A stretch of 16,636 nt of DNA from CAZPMT01 sp964587655 (GTDB lineage Bacteria; Hydrogenedentota; Hydrogenedentia; Hydrogenedentales; SLHB01): the NCBI GenBank assembly GCA_964587655.1, contig CAZPMT010000130.1, positions 1 to 16,636 of the forward strand. The letters are read 5' to 3'. Below the pieces are notes generated by a model that saw nothing but the letters and a program-made list of their open reading frames with translations, did not search any database and had not been told where the DNA came from. Position 1 is the first letter of the stretch, and each line of letters begins with the position of its first letter. The translations under genes and the position numbers were made by a program. This document shows, piece by piece, positions 6,636-16,407 of this stretch.

Positions 6636-7526
6636 TCAGAAGTACTTGAGCGCACTGTATATGGCTGATGGCTTCATCTTCAGTGTTTGATCGATCTCGG
6701 CATAGCTCAGATATCCACACTGCTGGCACAACTCAGGATCATCCGAATACCTGCAACACTTGTAGACGGCGCCCTTTTCATATACCGAGCAAACATCCAT
6801 CGGCCGTTTCCAATCGTTTCTCAACGCCGATTGCAGTCCTGCTCGAGAGTTCAGAATTCTGAAGTGTTTCCGAAGGTCCAGTATCTCATACAGGAGGCGG
6901 CGCCGCTCATCAAGCTCGATATAGAGTTTGTCGCGTCCATAATACGGCGTATGAAAATAGAAGAAGATCCCGCGAATGTGCTCCATGCCGTGCACGTATT
7001 TGCAGAACTCGCGGATGTCATCCTTATTGCAGTTGTTGATCGTGTAGTTGACAAAGAGCGACGCGTGGGCTGAGTCCTGAATGTTCCCCATGATTCGGTT
7101 GAAAGACTCTCCCCGAAGCGCATCATGGGTGGCCCGAAGTCCATCGACACTGACAAACACCGTGTCGGCCGACGTGCGAATGGGAAGAGTGCCATTCGTA
7201 TAGACAACGACGGTCAGAAACCCGAGGCCATGGGCGTAGTCGACGACATCATCGAGGCTGTGTTTCCCATCACGCCAGATGAACGGTTCGCCGCCTTCAA
7301 GATAGAGGCAGCGGCCGCCTTCGCGGTAGAAGGCCTCGATCGCGGCAGTGACTTCCTCGAAGTCCAGGTCTTTCTGGCCGCGAGCAATCAACTTGCAGTG
7401 CCGGCACCGCAAGTTACAGCGGTTGGTGAGAACCAGCCCGCGGATAAGCGGCATTGTCTTTCTCAGAAGATGGTGGCCAATAACGTATTTCAGGCCGTAC
7501 AACGAGGCTTTCATGCCCATTTTCAC
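6636..7526 (-). CDS. Radical SAM protein with C-terminal cysteine cluster
   Basis: A 296-residue radical SAM enzyme. The N-terminal half has the 4Fe-4S binding motif CNLRCRHC (Cys37, Cys41, Cys44), the SAM-binding GGEP at 78-81 and the barrel strand SVDG at 126-129. The C-terminus holds Cys246, Cys257, Cys258, Cys267 and Cys270, arranged like a SPASM/twitch auxiliary iron-sulfur site. Such proteins modify peptides, lipids or other small molecules; the substrate is not identifiable. The first start is a GTG at 7526, with in-frame ATGs at 7520 and 7514. None has a convincing ribosome site, and a possible promoter puts the transcript start next to the GTG, so the start is uncertain. The gene looks less GC-rich than its neighbours and sits between tRNAs and a secreted hydrolase, which fits acquisition by transfer. 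No partner peptide gene was found beside it. Confidence 0.85.
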   Translation of the reverse strand: MKMGMKASLYGLKYVIGHHLLRKTMPLIRGLVLTNRCNLRCRHCKLIARGQKDLDFEEVTAAIEAFYREGGRCLYLEGGEPFIWRDGKHSLDDVVDYAHGLGFLTVVVYTNGTLPIRTSADTVFVSVDGLRATHDALRGESFNRIMGNIQDSAHASLFVNYTINNCNKDDIREFCKYVHGMEHIRGIFFYFHTPYYGRDKLYIELDERRRLLYEILDLRKHFRILNSRAGLQSALRNDWKRPMDVCSVYEKGAVYKCCRYSDDPELCQQCGYLSYAEIDQTLKMKPSAIYSALKYF

Positions 7527-7536
7527 CCGCGGCGAT

Positions 7537-7564
7537 AATATAGGTGATGCTCGGCCAGAAGCAA
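7537..7564 (-). promoter_or_regulatory. Possible promoter of the radical SAM gene
   Basis: On the minus strand TTGCTT (7564-7559) and TATATT (7542-7537) are 16 nt apart. Transcription would begin near 7530, making a nearly leaderless transcript from the GTG at 7526. This fits the missing ribosome site but is a weak call. Confidence 0.3.
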
Positions 7565-7645
7565 GGCCGCTGTTCGACGTTCAGCGCGCACAGCGATTTC
7601 CGCTTCCGTCATTCCCGCGTAGCGGTTACCCCGGCGAAGGGCGCG

Positions 7646-10276
7646 CTACTTGCTCTCTTGCGACTTACCTCGGTCAGAACCCACCGGAATATCATGTAGG
7701 GATCGATTCGACGGCGTCTTGGCGAAAACCACGTGATTTGCCGTGCCGAGGGCCATGAGCGCGAGCAAGAGGGCAAGAGTCATGATAAGTGAAATCGCTG
7801 GAACAGTGACCTCGGGCTCAGAATGGCTTTCGTCGGTCCTGGGGTCGGAACCGTACGACACTTCCTCCGAGTCGGAAAAGCCGTCGTTGTCTGAGTCGGC
7901 CAAGTAAGGGTCGGTCCCGTTCTGGAACTCTTCGAGATTGCTGAGCGAGTCTTGATCCTCATCGTCGAGGGCGTCCGCGGGACTGTTTATATTGAACGAA
8001 TGAGTCGATTCCCACGCATCGCTCATGCCGTCGGCATCGGTGTCCGAAGCCGGGAGGATTTCGAGCATGAGGATGCCACCCGCTTCGAGTATCCATTTGC
8101 GCGTGTAATCTGAGCCTCGAAAGCCTCCGTAGAACAAGCGCCCTTGAGGCGTAACGGAGTAGATCTCGTAGGTACCGGTCCCGAGGCTGTAATCGGAGCG
8201 GTTCACAGTGAAATCCGCCGTGTGCGGAGCCAAATTGTAGTTTGTCATGAAGACGCCCAGCGTTCCATCGGCGGCGCGAAATGCACTGCCCAGAATGACA
8301 GGCTGCGCGAACGCCTCCCCGAACATGACCACATCCTGCGTACCGGATCCCGTGTCAGGCGGGCGCAGGTATTCGCCGTACACGAGGAGTTCAGGCACGG
8401 CATGGCGATAGCGGATTAGTTCCCTGAGGTACTCGAAATCACGAAGTTTGTCCTGAGAGAACGGCGCAATGCTGGGCGCCTTATCCTCATAGATCGTAGC
8501 GACGTTTCCGTGGACGAATCCCCATCCCTGGGCGAATCGGAAATGCAGGCTGCCTATGACGCTATAAGGAACTTGGGTTCCCCCTAAGCAGCCGATGTAA
8601 TCATGTATCGTGGCGGCTATGATGGGGATTGGAATGCCGGTCTCGACCGAGCCCCGGAAGACGTCGTCTCCGTACGACCAGTAGTTCACGGAGTAAGCAT
8701 CGAAGAGGTCGATTCCCGTATCGCTTCGGTGTTCGGGAGTCATGGCGAATTCCGGGCGTACCGCGCGCGCGGCGGCCCGAGCAGCCGCGATTTGCGAGCG
8801 ATACCCGTCGATCCACCAGCGACCGCCCCCGCCGGGGTGGCCATGCCCAGGATCGAAGCACAGCCTGGATGAAGGATAGAGGTCGCAGTATTGGTCGGTG
8901 GTTCCCGCGTCCACCAATGCGCTTGTGATGCTCACATACTTCCCCCGCCATGCCTCGGACCCGACACACATTTTCCACTCGCTGAATTCGGGACTATAAA
9001 ACCACGCGCCGTTCAGCGTCTTGGCCACGCCGTCCGCACGTGTCCCGGAACCATCGTCTGAAGCGCCCTGGGGCCATCCGTGGGTATTAGTGTAAGGGCT
9101 CGAGTGAATCCCACGCGCGTTGAGTTCCGCAACGCCGTCTACGAACTCCTGAGGGATCGCGGCGTCCGGCAGGCCCGAGCCCCAGCCGCGGAGATGGCTT
9201 GCGACTATTCCCTCCCCAAAGAAGTCCTGCCATCCTTGGACGGAAGCGACCACCTCCGATGCAGACGAAAACGTGTCCAGTTCCGTAAACAGCGAAATGG
9301 CCAATGACTCTCCGAGGTCATGGGGGAAGTCCGTCCGTGTGCGAATCGGGCCCCGGCTGCACCACGGCTGGGCAAGCAGCCAGGAGCGATAAGACCTCGC
9401 CGCGTCAAACCAATCCCCCACAAGCGGCCGGAGACGAACGTCATAAGGAGGCGTATAGGTTACATTCGGCGAGGTGTTCCCGGCGGGATAGTGCCGCCAG
9501 AGGAGAAGCGTCCGGCCCAGGTATGGGATCATCGTCAGCCCCTTGGTGTACCCAACCGAGTCCGTTGAGCGCAGGAACAATCCTTGGCGGGAATCTTCGT
9601 CGTAAACTTGCATCCACTGCATTTCCCAGGAGCCGGGATGGTTTCCGGGCAGCCCCATGTCGTCGCGCAACTCCGATGCCCCGGTCCCGCCGGCAACACT
9701 GTTGACGTGGGGATTGCGCACGAGCAGGCCGCTGTGTATCGGCACGGCGGCAATATCGTTCTCGGGGGTATCCCCTATCGGGTTGAGCATAAACACGGGG
9801 AAATCCAGTCGCCACAACGCGTCGCCCATTCCTGAGGTCGTGACCGTCGCTTGCCACTGCGACTCGAAGGAGTCAACGGGTAGGGTAACCTCCACATTCA
9901 CCGTAGCATGCCCGCCATTGGGAAGCGGAAAGGCCGTCCAGTCAAGATGGAGCGTTCGCACCGTCCCAGTATCCACGAGCGAACTCGAACGATAGCCCGC
10001 GACTGAAGTGGCCCAGACTTCGTCAAAATCGGCAGACCAGTCAACATTCGGCGGCGCGGCGGAAGTATCCATCACAATCAACCGCCACAGGGGCGCCTCG
10101 CCATAGAAACTCAGAGAGAAAGCGTTCTCCTTGTCCGTCAGCGACACGAGTGCATAGGTAGCCGGTTCAAAATCAAGCCGCACCAGAGATCCTTCCAGAA
10201 ACTGGGCATGAGCGGGCAGAATGGCGAGAACGCCCAACAACACACAGCCAAAACGCATCGCGCGGGTTCTTCCCAT
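7646..10276 (-). CDS. Secreted DUF6259/glycoside-hydrolase-like protein with Ca-binding-type repeats
   Basis: An 876-residue exported protein. Residues 1-24 are a Sec signal peptide ending PAHA. Residues 26-290 are a beta-rich, galactose-mutarotase-like region. From about 290 (YRSWLLAQPWC) to 620 it resembles DUF6259-type TIM-barrel hydrolases, with RWWIDGYRSQ at 486-495, TPEHRSD at 513-519 and NYWSYG at 531-536; Asp490 and Glu515 are candidate acidic residues. A beta region precedes thrombospondin-3-like calcium motifs (DTDADGMSD at 745, DSDNDGFSD at 795). A hydrophobic helix (VPAISLIMTLALLLALMALG, about 825-844) and a roughly 30-residue hydrophilic tail end the protein, suggesting surface anchoring. 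An upstream in-frame start at 10318 exists, but the ATG at 10276 has GGAAGGAGG in front and opens the signal peptide. Probably polysaccharide degradation; the substrate is unknown. Confidence 0.8.
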   Translation of the reverse strand: MGRTRAMRFGCVLLGVLAILPAHAQFLEGSLVRLDFEPATYALVSLTDKENAFSLSFYGEAPLWRLIVMDTSAAPPNVDWSADFDEVWATSVAGYRSSSLVDTGTVRTLHLDWTAFPLPNGGHATVNVEVTLPVDSFESQWQATVTTSGMGDALWRLDFPVFMLNPIGDTPENDIAAVPIHSGLLVRNPHVNSVAGGTGASELRDDMGLPGNHPGSWEMQWMQVYDEDSRQGLFLRSTDSVGYTKGLTMIPYLGRTLLLWRHYPAGNTSPNVTYTPPYDVRLRPLVGDWFDAARSYRSWLLAQPWCSRGPIRTRTDFPHDLGESLAISLFTELDTFSSASEVVASVQGWQDFFGEGIVASHLRGWGSGLPDAAIPQEFVDGVAELNARGIHSSPYTNTHGWPQGASDDGSGTRADGVAKTLNGAWFYSPEFSEWKMCVGSEAWRGKYVSITSALVDAGTTDQYCDLYPSSRLCFDPGHGHPGGGGRWWIDGYRSQIAAARAAARAVRPEFAMTPEHRSDTGIDLFDAYSVNYWSYGDDVFRGSVETGIPIPIIAATIHDYIGCLGGTQVPYSVIGSLHFRFAQGWGFVHGNVATIYEDKAPSIAPFSQDKLRDFEYLRELIRYRHAVPELLVYGEYLRPPDTGSGTQDVVMFGEAFAQPVILGSAFRAADGTLGVFMTNYNLAPHTADFTVNRSDYSLGTGTYEIYSVTPQGRLFYGGFRGSDYTRKWILEAGGILMLEILPASDTDADGMSDAWESTHSFNINSPADALDDEDQDSLSNLEEFQNGTDPYLADSDNDGFSDSEEVSYGSDPRTDESHSEPEVTVPAISLIMTLALLLALMALGTANHVVFAKTPSNRSLHDIPVGSDRGKSQESK

Positions 10277-10559
10277 GATAGTCCTCCTTCCTTGTTTTCG
10301 CTCCGCTCTGTTGAACACCGCCTATTGGAATGGGTTCCCGCTCGCAAGCGGCATCCTGTCCCGCATAGCCGAACCGCGCCAGAACGCATTGGGCCACCGG
10401 TTCCAACGCCGCAAGCCGGGCGCCCTTCTTCGTCACGTGCACTCCGCGCTCCAGTCCGCAGTCGATTCTGTCGTAATCTCCTGCACAGTTGATTCGCGAT
10501 CTATGTGGTGATCCGATATCATGTTGTTCGCGGGAATCGGAAGAAGGGATTCTTGAGCG
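10277..10559. other. Divergent intergenic region
   Basis: About 280 nt between the divergently transcribed secreted hydrolase and the isochorismatase-family gene. It should hold promoters for both, but I see no pair of boxes good enough to call. Minus-strand open frames running through it continue antisense into the neighbouring gene and show no family features. Confidence 0.4.
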
Positions 10560-11099
10560 ATGCTTGTGCGTGATGATGTTGTCTTGATTGTGATTGACTT
10601 GCAGGATGGGTTGCTGCCGAAGATCTCGGGTGCGGAGGGCGTTGTCGAGAGGGCGATCAAGCTCATCCGCTTTGCGCGGACCCTTGATCTGCCCGTCATA
10701 TGGACCGAGCAGTATCCAAAGGGTCTCGGAGTCACGAATGAGAAGGTGGCGAAGGAGCTTGAGGGGTTGACGCCGCTCGAAAAGGTCTCGTTCGGTTGTT
10801 TCGGAGGTCCCGGTTTTTCGGAGGCAGTGGCCGCGACGGGCCGGAGGCAGATCCTTGTTACCGGCATCGAGGCGCACGTGTGCGTGATGCAGACGGTCCT
10901 TGTTGGCCTGTCGATGGGCTATGAAATCTACGTTCCGAGTGACGCGGTGGGGTCTCGTTATCCTGGCGACTATGAGGCGGGTATCGCACGGATGCGGGCG
11001 CACGGCGCGGAAATCGTCACGACTGAGATGGCGATGTTCGAGGTCCTTCGCGCGGCGGGAACGCCGGAGTTCAAGAAGGTACTGCCGTTGTTGAAGTAG
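10560..11099 (+). CDS. Isochorismatase-family cysteine hydrolase
   Basis: A 179-residue cytosolic hydrolase of the isochorismatase-like superfamily (YcaC/nicotinamidase fold). The catalytic triad is visible: Asp13 in VIDLQDG, Lys75 in PLEKVSFG and Cys108 in GIEAHVCV. The TGIEAHVC segment carries the family's conserved turn before the nucleophilic cysteine. Length matches the short single-domain subgroup. These enzymes cleave C-N or C-O bonds of amides, ureides or vinyl ethers. Without the metal-ligand set of nicotinamidases being evident, a specific substrate cannot be named. The ATG has only a weak upstream purine stretch (GAAGAAGGGA, rather far), so the start rests on the conserved first strand. 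The next gene is 168 nt downstream across a hairpin repeat. Confidence 0.9.
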   Translation: MLVRDDVVLIVIDLQDGLLPKISGAEGVVERAIKLIRFARTLDLPVIWTEQYPKGLGVTNEKVAKELEGLTPLEKVSFGCFGGPGFSEAVAATGRRQILVTGIEAHVCVMQTVLVGLSMGYEIYVPSDAVGSRYPGDYEAGIARMRAHGAEIVTTEMAMFEVLRAAGTPEFKKVLPLLK

Positions 11100-11138
11100 T
11101 ACTGCAAGTAGTATTGGAGACCGCGCCGGTTGGCTGGA

Positions 11139-11232
11139 TCCGTGGACGCGGCGTCCCCGCCGCGTTTTCGTGAAGAGCCGCTTGCCGCAGGGTGTGTGCG
11201 ATGAAACGCGGCGAGGACGCCGCGTCCACGGA
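11139..11232. repeat. GC-rich palindromic dispersed repeat, copy 2
   Basis: The arms 11139-11167 and 11204-11232 pair over 29 nt with one mismatch, around a 36-nt centre. It is a relative of the element at 2287-2382. Where copy 1 has GTGGCCGC/GCGGCCAC, copy 2 has GTGGACGC/GCGTCCAC, so a C-G pair is replaced by an A-T pair with pairing kept. It sits 40 nt after the isochorismatase-family stop and before the next gene. Confidence 0.85.
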
Positions 11233-11267
11233 ACAGAAGGAATGCCGAGATTAGTGAGGGAAGACGA

Positions 11268-12491
11268 ATGATAACGGAAGCTTTGTGCGTCGCGGGAATG
11301 GTGTTGCTGGTTTCGGTGCAGGCGGCCGCGCAACCGATCGTCACGGCGTTCGATGACGACGGAATGATCACGGTGAACGGAAAGCGGACGCTCATCATCG
11401 GGTCGTACTATGAGGCGAAGTCGGATCGCCCCTATGCGGAACTGGCCGAGGCGGGGTTCAACCTCATCCATACGGGTACGGACAAGGAGGCGCTGGATAA
11501 GGCGCAAGCCGCGGGCCTGATGACGTGGATCTCGGTCGGCGCCATCGATCCGCAGAATAAGGAGGCTACCTCGAAGTCGATCTCGGACGCGGTCCTGAAA
11601 GCGAAGGAGCATCCGGCGCTTGCGTTCATCGAGACCGTCGATGAACCCGCGTGGTCATGGTTGAAAGCGGAGCAGCGTGTCCCGTGGCAAGTCCTCGCGG
11701 ATACGTTCGCGGTGATCAAGCAGGCCGATCCGAAGCACCTTGTTTACGTGAACCAGGCGCCGACGAATCTTGTGAAGACGCTGCGCCAATACAACGCGGG
11801 AACGGATATCGTCGCTTGCGACATCTATCCGGTGAACCCCGGCGGGCTCATGTCCATGTTCGCGCTGTTCCCGGACGGCTACCAGGGCGACCTGAACAAC
11901 GAGCATATCAGCCAGGTCGGCGAGTACGTGGACAAGATGCGTCAGGTGACGGGACCGAACCGGCCGCTGTTCATGGTGTTGCAGGCGTTCGCTTGGGAAG
12001 CGCTCACGGGCGAGAAGGACGCCGTCGAGCGGCGCGAGGAAAAGATCGTCTATCCGAGTTACGCGCAGAGCCGCTTCATGGCGTTTCAGTCGCTCATCAA
12101 GGGCGCGAACGGGATCATCTACTGGGGCAGTCACACCATGCCGCAACCTTCCGACGCCTGGACGTCCATCAAGCGCGTGACGCGCGAGGTTGCCGACCTC
12201 GCCGCGCCCCTGGCCGAGCGCAACGCCACCATGAAGATCGAGATCGACTATCACGAGATGGGCCACTCGGTGGATGACGGCGTGCAAACGCTTGCCAAGA
12301 CACACGACGGCAAGCTGTATCTCTTCACCTGCAACGCCGACAAGAATCTCTGTAAGGCGACGCTGTCCAGCCTGGGCGATTGGAAAAGCTGCACGGTCCT
12401 GAATGAGAACCGCACACTGCCAGTCGAGAACGGCGCCGTCACCGACACGTGGCGCCGCTTCGACGTGCACGTCTACCAACTGAGTAAGTAA
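11268..12491 (+). CDS. Secreted glycoside-hydrolase-like TIM-barrel protein
   Basis: A 407-residue exported protein. Residues 1-21 are a signal peptide (hydrophobic core VAGMVLLVSV, cleavage around AAA-QP). The remainder looks like a glycoside hydrolase TIM barrel: an N-terminal GYY-type strand (LIIGSYYEAKSD), AGFNLIHTGT, FIETVDEP with Glu126 in the typical acid/base position, ACDIYPVNPG, VLQAFAWE with Glu244 as a possible second acid, and GIIYWGS near 282-288. The last 80 residues form a beta-type domain. It resembles the GH5/GH42-like clan, but I cannot name a family. GAGGGA precedes the ATG. It ends 8 nt before the convergent peptidase gene. Likely periplasmic or extracellular carbohydrate breakdown, in line with the other secreted hydrolase. 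Confidence 0.75.
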   Translation: MITEALCVAGMVLLVSVQAAAQPIVTAFDDDGMITVNGKRTLIIGSYYEAKSDRPYAELAEAGFNLIHTGTDKEALDKAQAAGLMTWISVGAIDPQNKEATSKSISDAVLKAKEHPALAFIETVDEPAWSWLKAEQRVPWQVLADTFAVIKQADPKHLVYVNQAPTNLVKTLRQYNAGTDIVACDIYPVNPGGLMSMFALFPDGYQGDLNNEHISQVGEYVDKMRQVTGPNRPLFMVLQAFAWEALTGEKDAVERREEKIVYPSYAQSRFMAFQSLIKGANGIIYWGSHTMPQPSDAWTSIKRVTREVADLAAPLAERNATMKIEIDYHEMGHSVDDGVQTLAKTHDGKLYLFTCNADKNLCKATLSSLGDWKSCTVLNENRTLPVENGAVTDTWRRFDVHVYQLSK

Positions 12492-12499
12492 CGGGCCTT

Positions 12500-14305
12500 C
12501 TAGATCAGATCTTCGAACTCGTCGACCAGATCTTTGAAACGTTGCATGGCGGTCGCGACCGGCTTCGGTTTTTCCATGTCGACGCCGGCGTCGCGCAGCG
12601 CGTCCAACGGGTACTTCGATCCGCCTGTCCGCAGGAAGTCCAGATAACGGTCCCGGTCTTTCGGGCCGCCATGGAGCACTTGCTCCGAAAGCGCGATGGC
12701 CGCCGCGAGTCCCGTCGCGTACTTGTAGACGTAGAATGCGCTGTAGAAGTGAGGTATGCGGACGCACTCGAGTTCCAGCGAGTCATCGATCTCGAATTCC
12801 GGGCCGAAATACAGATCGAGCAGGTCCGCGTATTCATCGCGGAGAGATTCGAGCGTCAAGGGATCGCCGCGCTCCGCTACCGCGTGTATGACCTTTTCGA
12901 ATTCCGCGAACATCGTCTGCCGGATCAGCGTGCCGCGGATCTCGTCGATCTCGCGGTTGATAAGAAACGCCCGCGACGGTTTGTCCTTCGCGCGTTCGAG
13001 GAGATAGTGGTTCAGGAGCTGCTCGTTGAAGGTGGACGCCACCTCGGCTACGAAGATGCTGTAGTGATAGTCCTGGAAAGGCTGGCAGCGCGCGCTGTAG
13101 TGCGTGTGCATCGAGTGGCCCGCCTCGTGCGCGAGGGTGAACACGTGATCGATCACGTCGTCCTTGTAGTTTAGGAGGATGTACGGCGGCCCGGCGTATC
13201 CGCCGCCTGAAAAGGCGCCGCTCCGCTTGCCCTGGCTCTCATAGCGGTCCACCCACCGGTCGTCCGTCAGGCCGGCGTTCAACGTCCGGCAGTACTCTTC
13301 GCCCAGCGGTCTGAACGCCTCACAAACCACGCTGACTGCTTCCGGGTACGGAGTCCTCTTCCTTGGGAGCTGGACGATGGGGACATAGTTGTCGCAGAAC
13401 CGCAGATCTTTGAGCTTCAGCGCGCGGCGCCGGATGTCGAGATATCGGTATACGGTGTCGAGATTGGCGTGAACGGCCTCGATGAGGCTGTCGTAAACCG
13501 ACCCTGGGATCCTGTCGGCGAACAAGGCGGCTTCGAGGGTCGAACCGAAGTTGCGCACCCGCGCTTGGTACACGTCCTGCAATACGGAGGAACTCAGCGT
13601 GGCCGCCAACGTATTCTCATGGGCCTCGTAGACGGCATAGAACTTGTCGAAGGCCTCCTTTCTGACCGAACGCTTGGGGGACTCGAGCAGGCTGCGGAAC
13701 GAGCCCTGGGTCAACTCGATCGTTTCGCCGCGCTCATTCTTCACCAAACCGAATTTCAGATCCGCGTCGCTGAGTTGTCCGAAGACTTTTCCCGCCGTGT
13801 CGGCCACTTCTCCTTGCATCGCGAGAACGCGTTCCTCGGCCTCGGACAGGATGTGGGGCTTGTATCGCAGTAGTTTTTCGAGCTGGAAGCGGAAAGGCTT
13901 CAGGACCGCGGATTTCAGAAAGCCGTCCATCCGCTTTTTCGGAATCGCCTGGATCTCGGGCGGGATGAAGCTTGCCGCCTCGTTTGCCATCATGGCAAGG
14001 TGGCTGTACCGCGCGAGCATGCCCTGGTACGTGCTGTTGGCGACGTCCTCGGAAGCTTTGAGACCGGCGTAGTTGCCGATGAGCTCGGCCTCCTTCTCGA
14101 ACTCGACCTGAAAATCGTAACAGGCTCGAAGCGCCTTCGCCGATCCGCCAAGCTTTCCGCGAAACGATGCGAACTTCGGAATCTTCCCCTCGAGTTTGTG
14201 AAAGGCGCGGTCCCATGCCGCGTCCGACTTGCACAGCGGCGTGAGATCCCATGTATCGGCAACGGGAATCTCGCTTCGCAACGGGGTCTTCTTCGTCTTC
14301 GTCAT
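12500..14305 (-). CDS. pepF: Oligoendopeptidase F (M3 metallopeptidase)
   Basis: A 601-residue cytosolic zinc peptidase of family M3, which cuts short peptides after uptake. The zinc site is HEAGH at 393-397 (His393, Glu394, His397), with Glu421 in VAEVASTFNE as the third ligand. The N-terminal helical region, including the VADTWDLTPL opening, and the length of about 600 are as expected for PepF. An upstream in-frame start at 14344 exists, but the ATG at 14305 has GGAGAAGAG in front and leads directly into MTKTKKTPLRSEI, so I chose it. The gene lies 66 nt downstream of the OppF-like ATPase on the same strand, an arrangement that fits peptide import followed by hydrolysis. It also has its own probable promoter in that gap. 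Confidence 0.95.
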   Translation of the reverse strand: MTKTKKTPLRSEIPVADTWDLTPLCKSDAAWDRAFHKLEGKIPKFASFRGKLGGSAKALRACYDFQVEFEKEAELIGNYAGLKASEDVANSTYQGMLARYSHLAMMANEAASFIPPEIQAIPKKRMDGFLKSAVLKPFRFQLEKLLRYKPHILSEAEERVLAMQGEVADTAGKVFGQLSDADLKFGLVKNERGETIELTQGSFRSLLESPKRSVRKEAFDKFYAVYEAHENTLAATLSSSVLQDVYQARVRNFGSTLEAALFADRIPGSVYDSLIEAVHANLDTVYRYLDIRRRALKLKDLRFCDNYVPIVQLPRKRTPYPEAVSVVCEAFRPLGEEYCRTLNAGLTDDRWVDRYESQGKRSGAFSGGGYAGPPYILLNYKDDVIDHVFTLAHEAGHSMHTHYSARCQPFQDYHYSIFVAEVASTFNEQLLNHYLLERAKDKPSRAFLINREIDEIRGTLIRQTMFAEFEKVIHAVAERGDPLTLESLRDEYADLLDLYFGPEFEIDDSLELECVRIPHFYSAFYVYKYATGLAAAIALSEQVLHGGPKDRDRYLDFLRTGGSKYPLDALRDAGVDMEKPKPVATAMQRFKDLVDEFEDLI

Positions 14306-14335
14306 GATCTCTTCTCCAATATGCACGGAAGCGGG

Positions 14336-14364
14336 ATTATACAAGGTTGAACCGGGCTTCTCCA
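14336..14364 (-). promoter_or_regulatory. Promoter inside the transporter-peptidase gap
   Basis: On the minus strand TGGAGA (14364-14359) and a perfect TATAAT (14341-14336) are 17 nt apart. The predicted start, about 24 nt before the PepF ATG at 14305, lies within the 66-nt gap after the OppF-like stop. The peptidase may thus be expressed independently as well as by read-through. Confidence 0.55.
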
Positions 14365-14371
14365 GGCGAGG

Positions 14372-15360
14372 TCATGGCTCGGGCGCGTGCACGTGACACG
14401 CGGCGGAATGGCCGGGGCCCACCGCTACAAGGCGTGTATCCTTCACGCGACAGATCCCCGTGCAATCCGGGCAGCGCGGATGAAAGTGGCAGCCCGCGGG
14501 CGGGTTGATGGGACTGGGCACGTCGCCGTGCAGGACCTGTCGTTGTTGTTTCGCGCCGGGCTCGGGGATCGGCACCGCGGAGAGCAGCGCCTTCGTGTAG
14601 GGATGCACGGACGAGCGGAAGATATCGTCCACGGAACCCGTCTCGACGATGCGGCCGAGGTACATCACCGCAACGGAATCGGAAATGTGACGGACGACGC
14701 TCAGGTTGTGTCCGATGAAGAGGTAGGTCAGTCCCAGGCGGGTCTGGAGATCGGCCATCAGATTGAGTATCTGCGCCTGGATCGAGACATCCAGCGCCGA
14801 GACGGGCTCGTCCGCGACGATGAGATCCGGCTCGACGGCCAGCGCCCGCGCGATGCCGATCCGCTGGCGTTGTCCTCCGCTGAACTCGTGCGGATACCGG
14901 TCCGCGGCCTCGGCGGTCAATCCCACGAGATCGAGCAGATCAAGAACGCGCTCCCGCCGGCGCGCGGCAGTCGGGACGATGTCGTGGGCCGCGAGGGCTT
15001 CGGACAGCACGGAATGTACGGTCATGCGCGGATTGAGAGATCCATAGGGATCCTGGAAGATAATCTGCATGCGTTTTCGCAAGGCACGGAGCGCGGCCCG
15101 GTCGAGCGCGGTCGCGTCCGTGCCCTCAAAGAAGATCGTTCCGGCGGTGGGTTCGATCAATCGCAACACCAGCCGGCCCGTGGTCGTCTTGCCGCTGCCG
15201 CTCTCTCCGACGAGACTGAGCGTCTTGCCGCGCGGTATGGCGAAGGAGACGCCATCCACGGCGCGGACCGCGCCGGACACGCGTGAGAAGACGCCCTTCC
15301 GAATGGGAAAGTGCTTCACAAGGCCCTTGACGGCGAGAAGCGGAACGTCTTCGTGCGGAC

Positions 15361-15364
<4 letters not shown>
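14372..15364 (-). CDS. Oligopeptide ABC transporter ATP-binding protein, OppF-like
   Basis: A 330-residue ABC ATPase of the oligopeptide/dipeptide importer group, coupling ATP hydrolysis to uptake at the inner membrane. Walker A is GESGSGKT (53-60), the signature FSGGQRQ (161-167), Walker B LIVADE (181-186) and the H-loop His219. The C-terminal oligopeptide-transporter domain has Cys292, Cys298, Cys301, Cys305 and Cys323, the cluster seen in Opp/Dpp ATPases. A TTG at 15397 would extend it by 11 residues, but the GTG at 15364 overlaps the preceding stop as GTGA, and AAGGAG lies about 11 nt upstream, so I chose the GTG. It is translationally coupled to the OppD-like gene. Dpp, nickel or glutathione importers share this architecture. 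Confidence 0.92.
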
Positions 15365-16347
<983 letters not shown>

Positions 16348-16407
16348 GAAGTTATCTCATAACGAACAAGGACAAATCGGGAACCGCCTGCTGTCGAAAC
16401 CAGATTA

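Noticed and set aside
6259..7526. Integrated element at the tRNA-Glu gene
   Set aside because: There is no integrase and no duplicated tRNA 3' end; only a short 13-nt repeat was seen.
7607..7640. CGTCATTCCCGCG sequence near the 3' end of the large secreted hydrolase
   Set aside because: It resembles one arm of a common dispersed repeat, but I could not find a convincing matching arm.
10173..11612. 479-residue minus-strand open frame
   Set aside because: It runs antisense through the isochorismatase-family gene, the hairpin repeat and two signal-peptide regions. Its composition is Arg/His-rich and unlike a real protein, with no recognisable domain.
11655..12767. 370-residue minus-strand open frame
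   Set aside because: Antisense to the secreted hydrolase and overlapping the peptidase end. Low-complexity Arg/His-rich translation typical of high-GC shadow frames.
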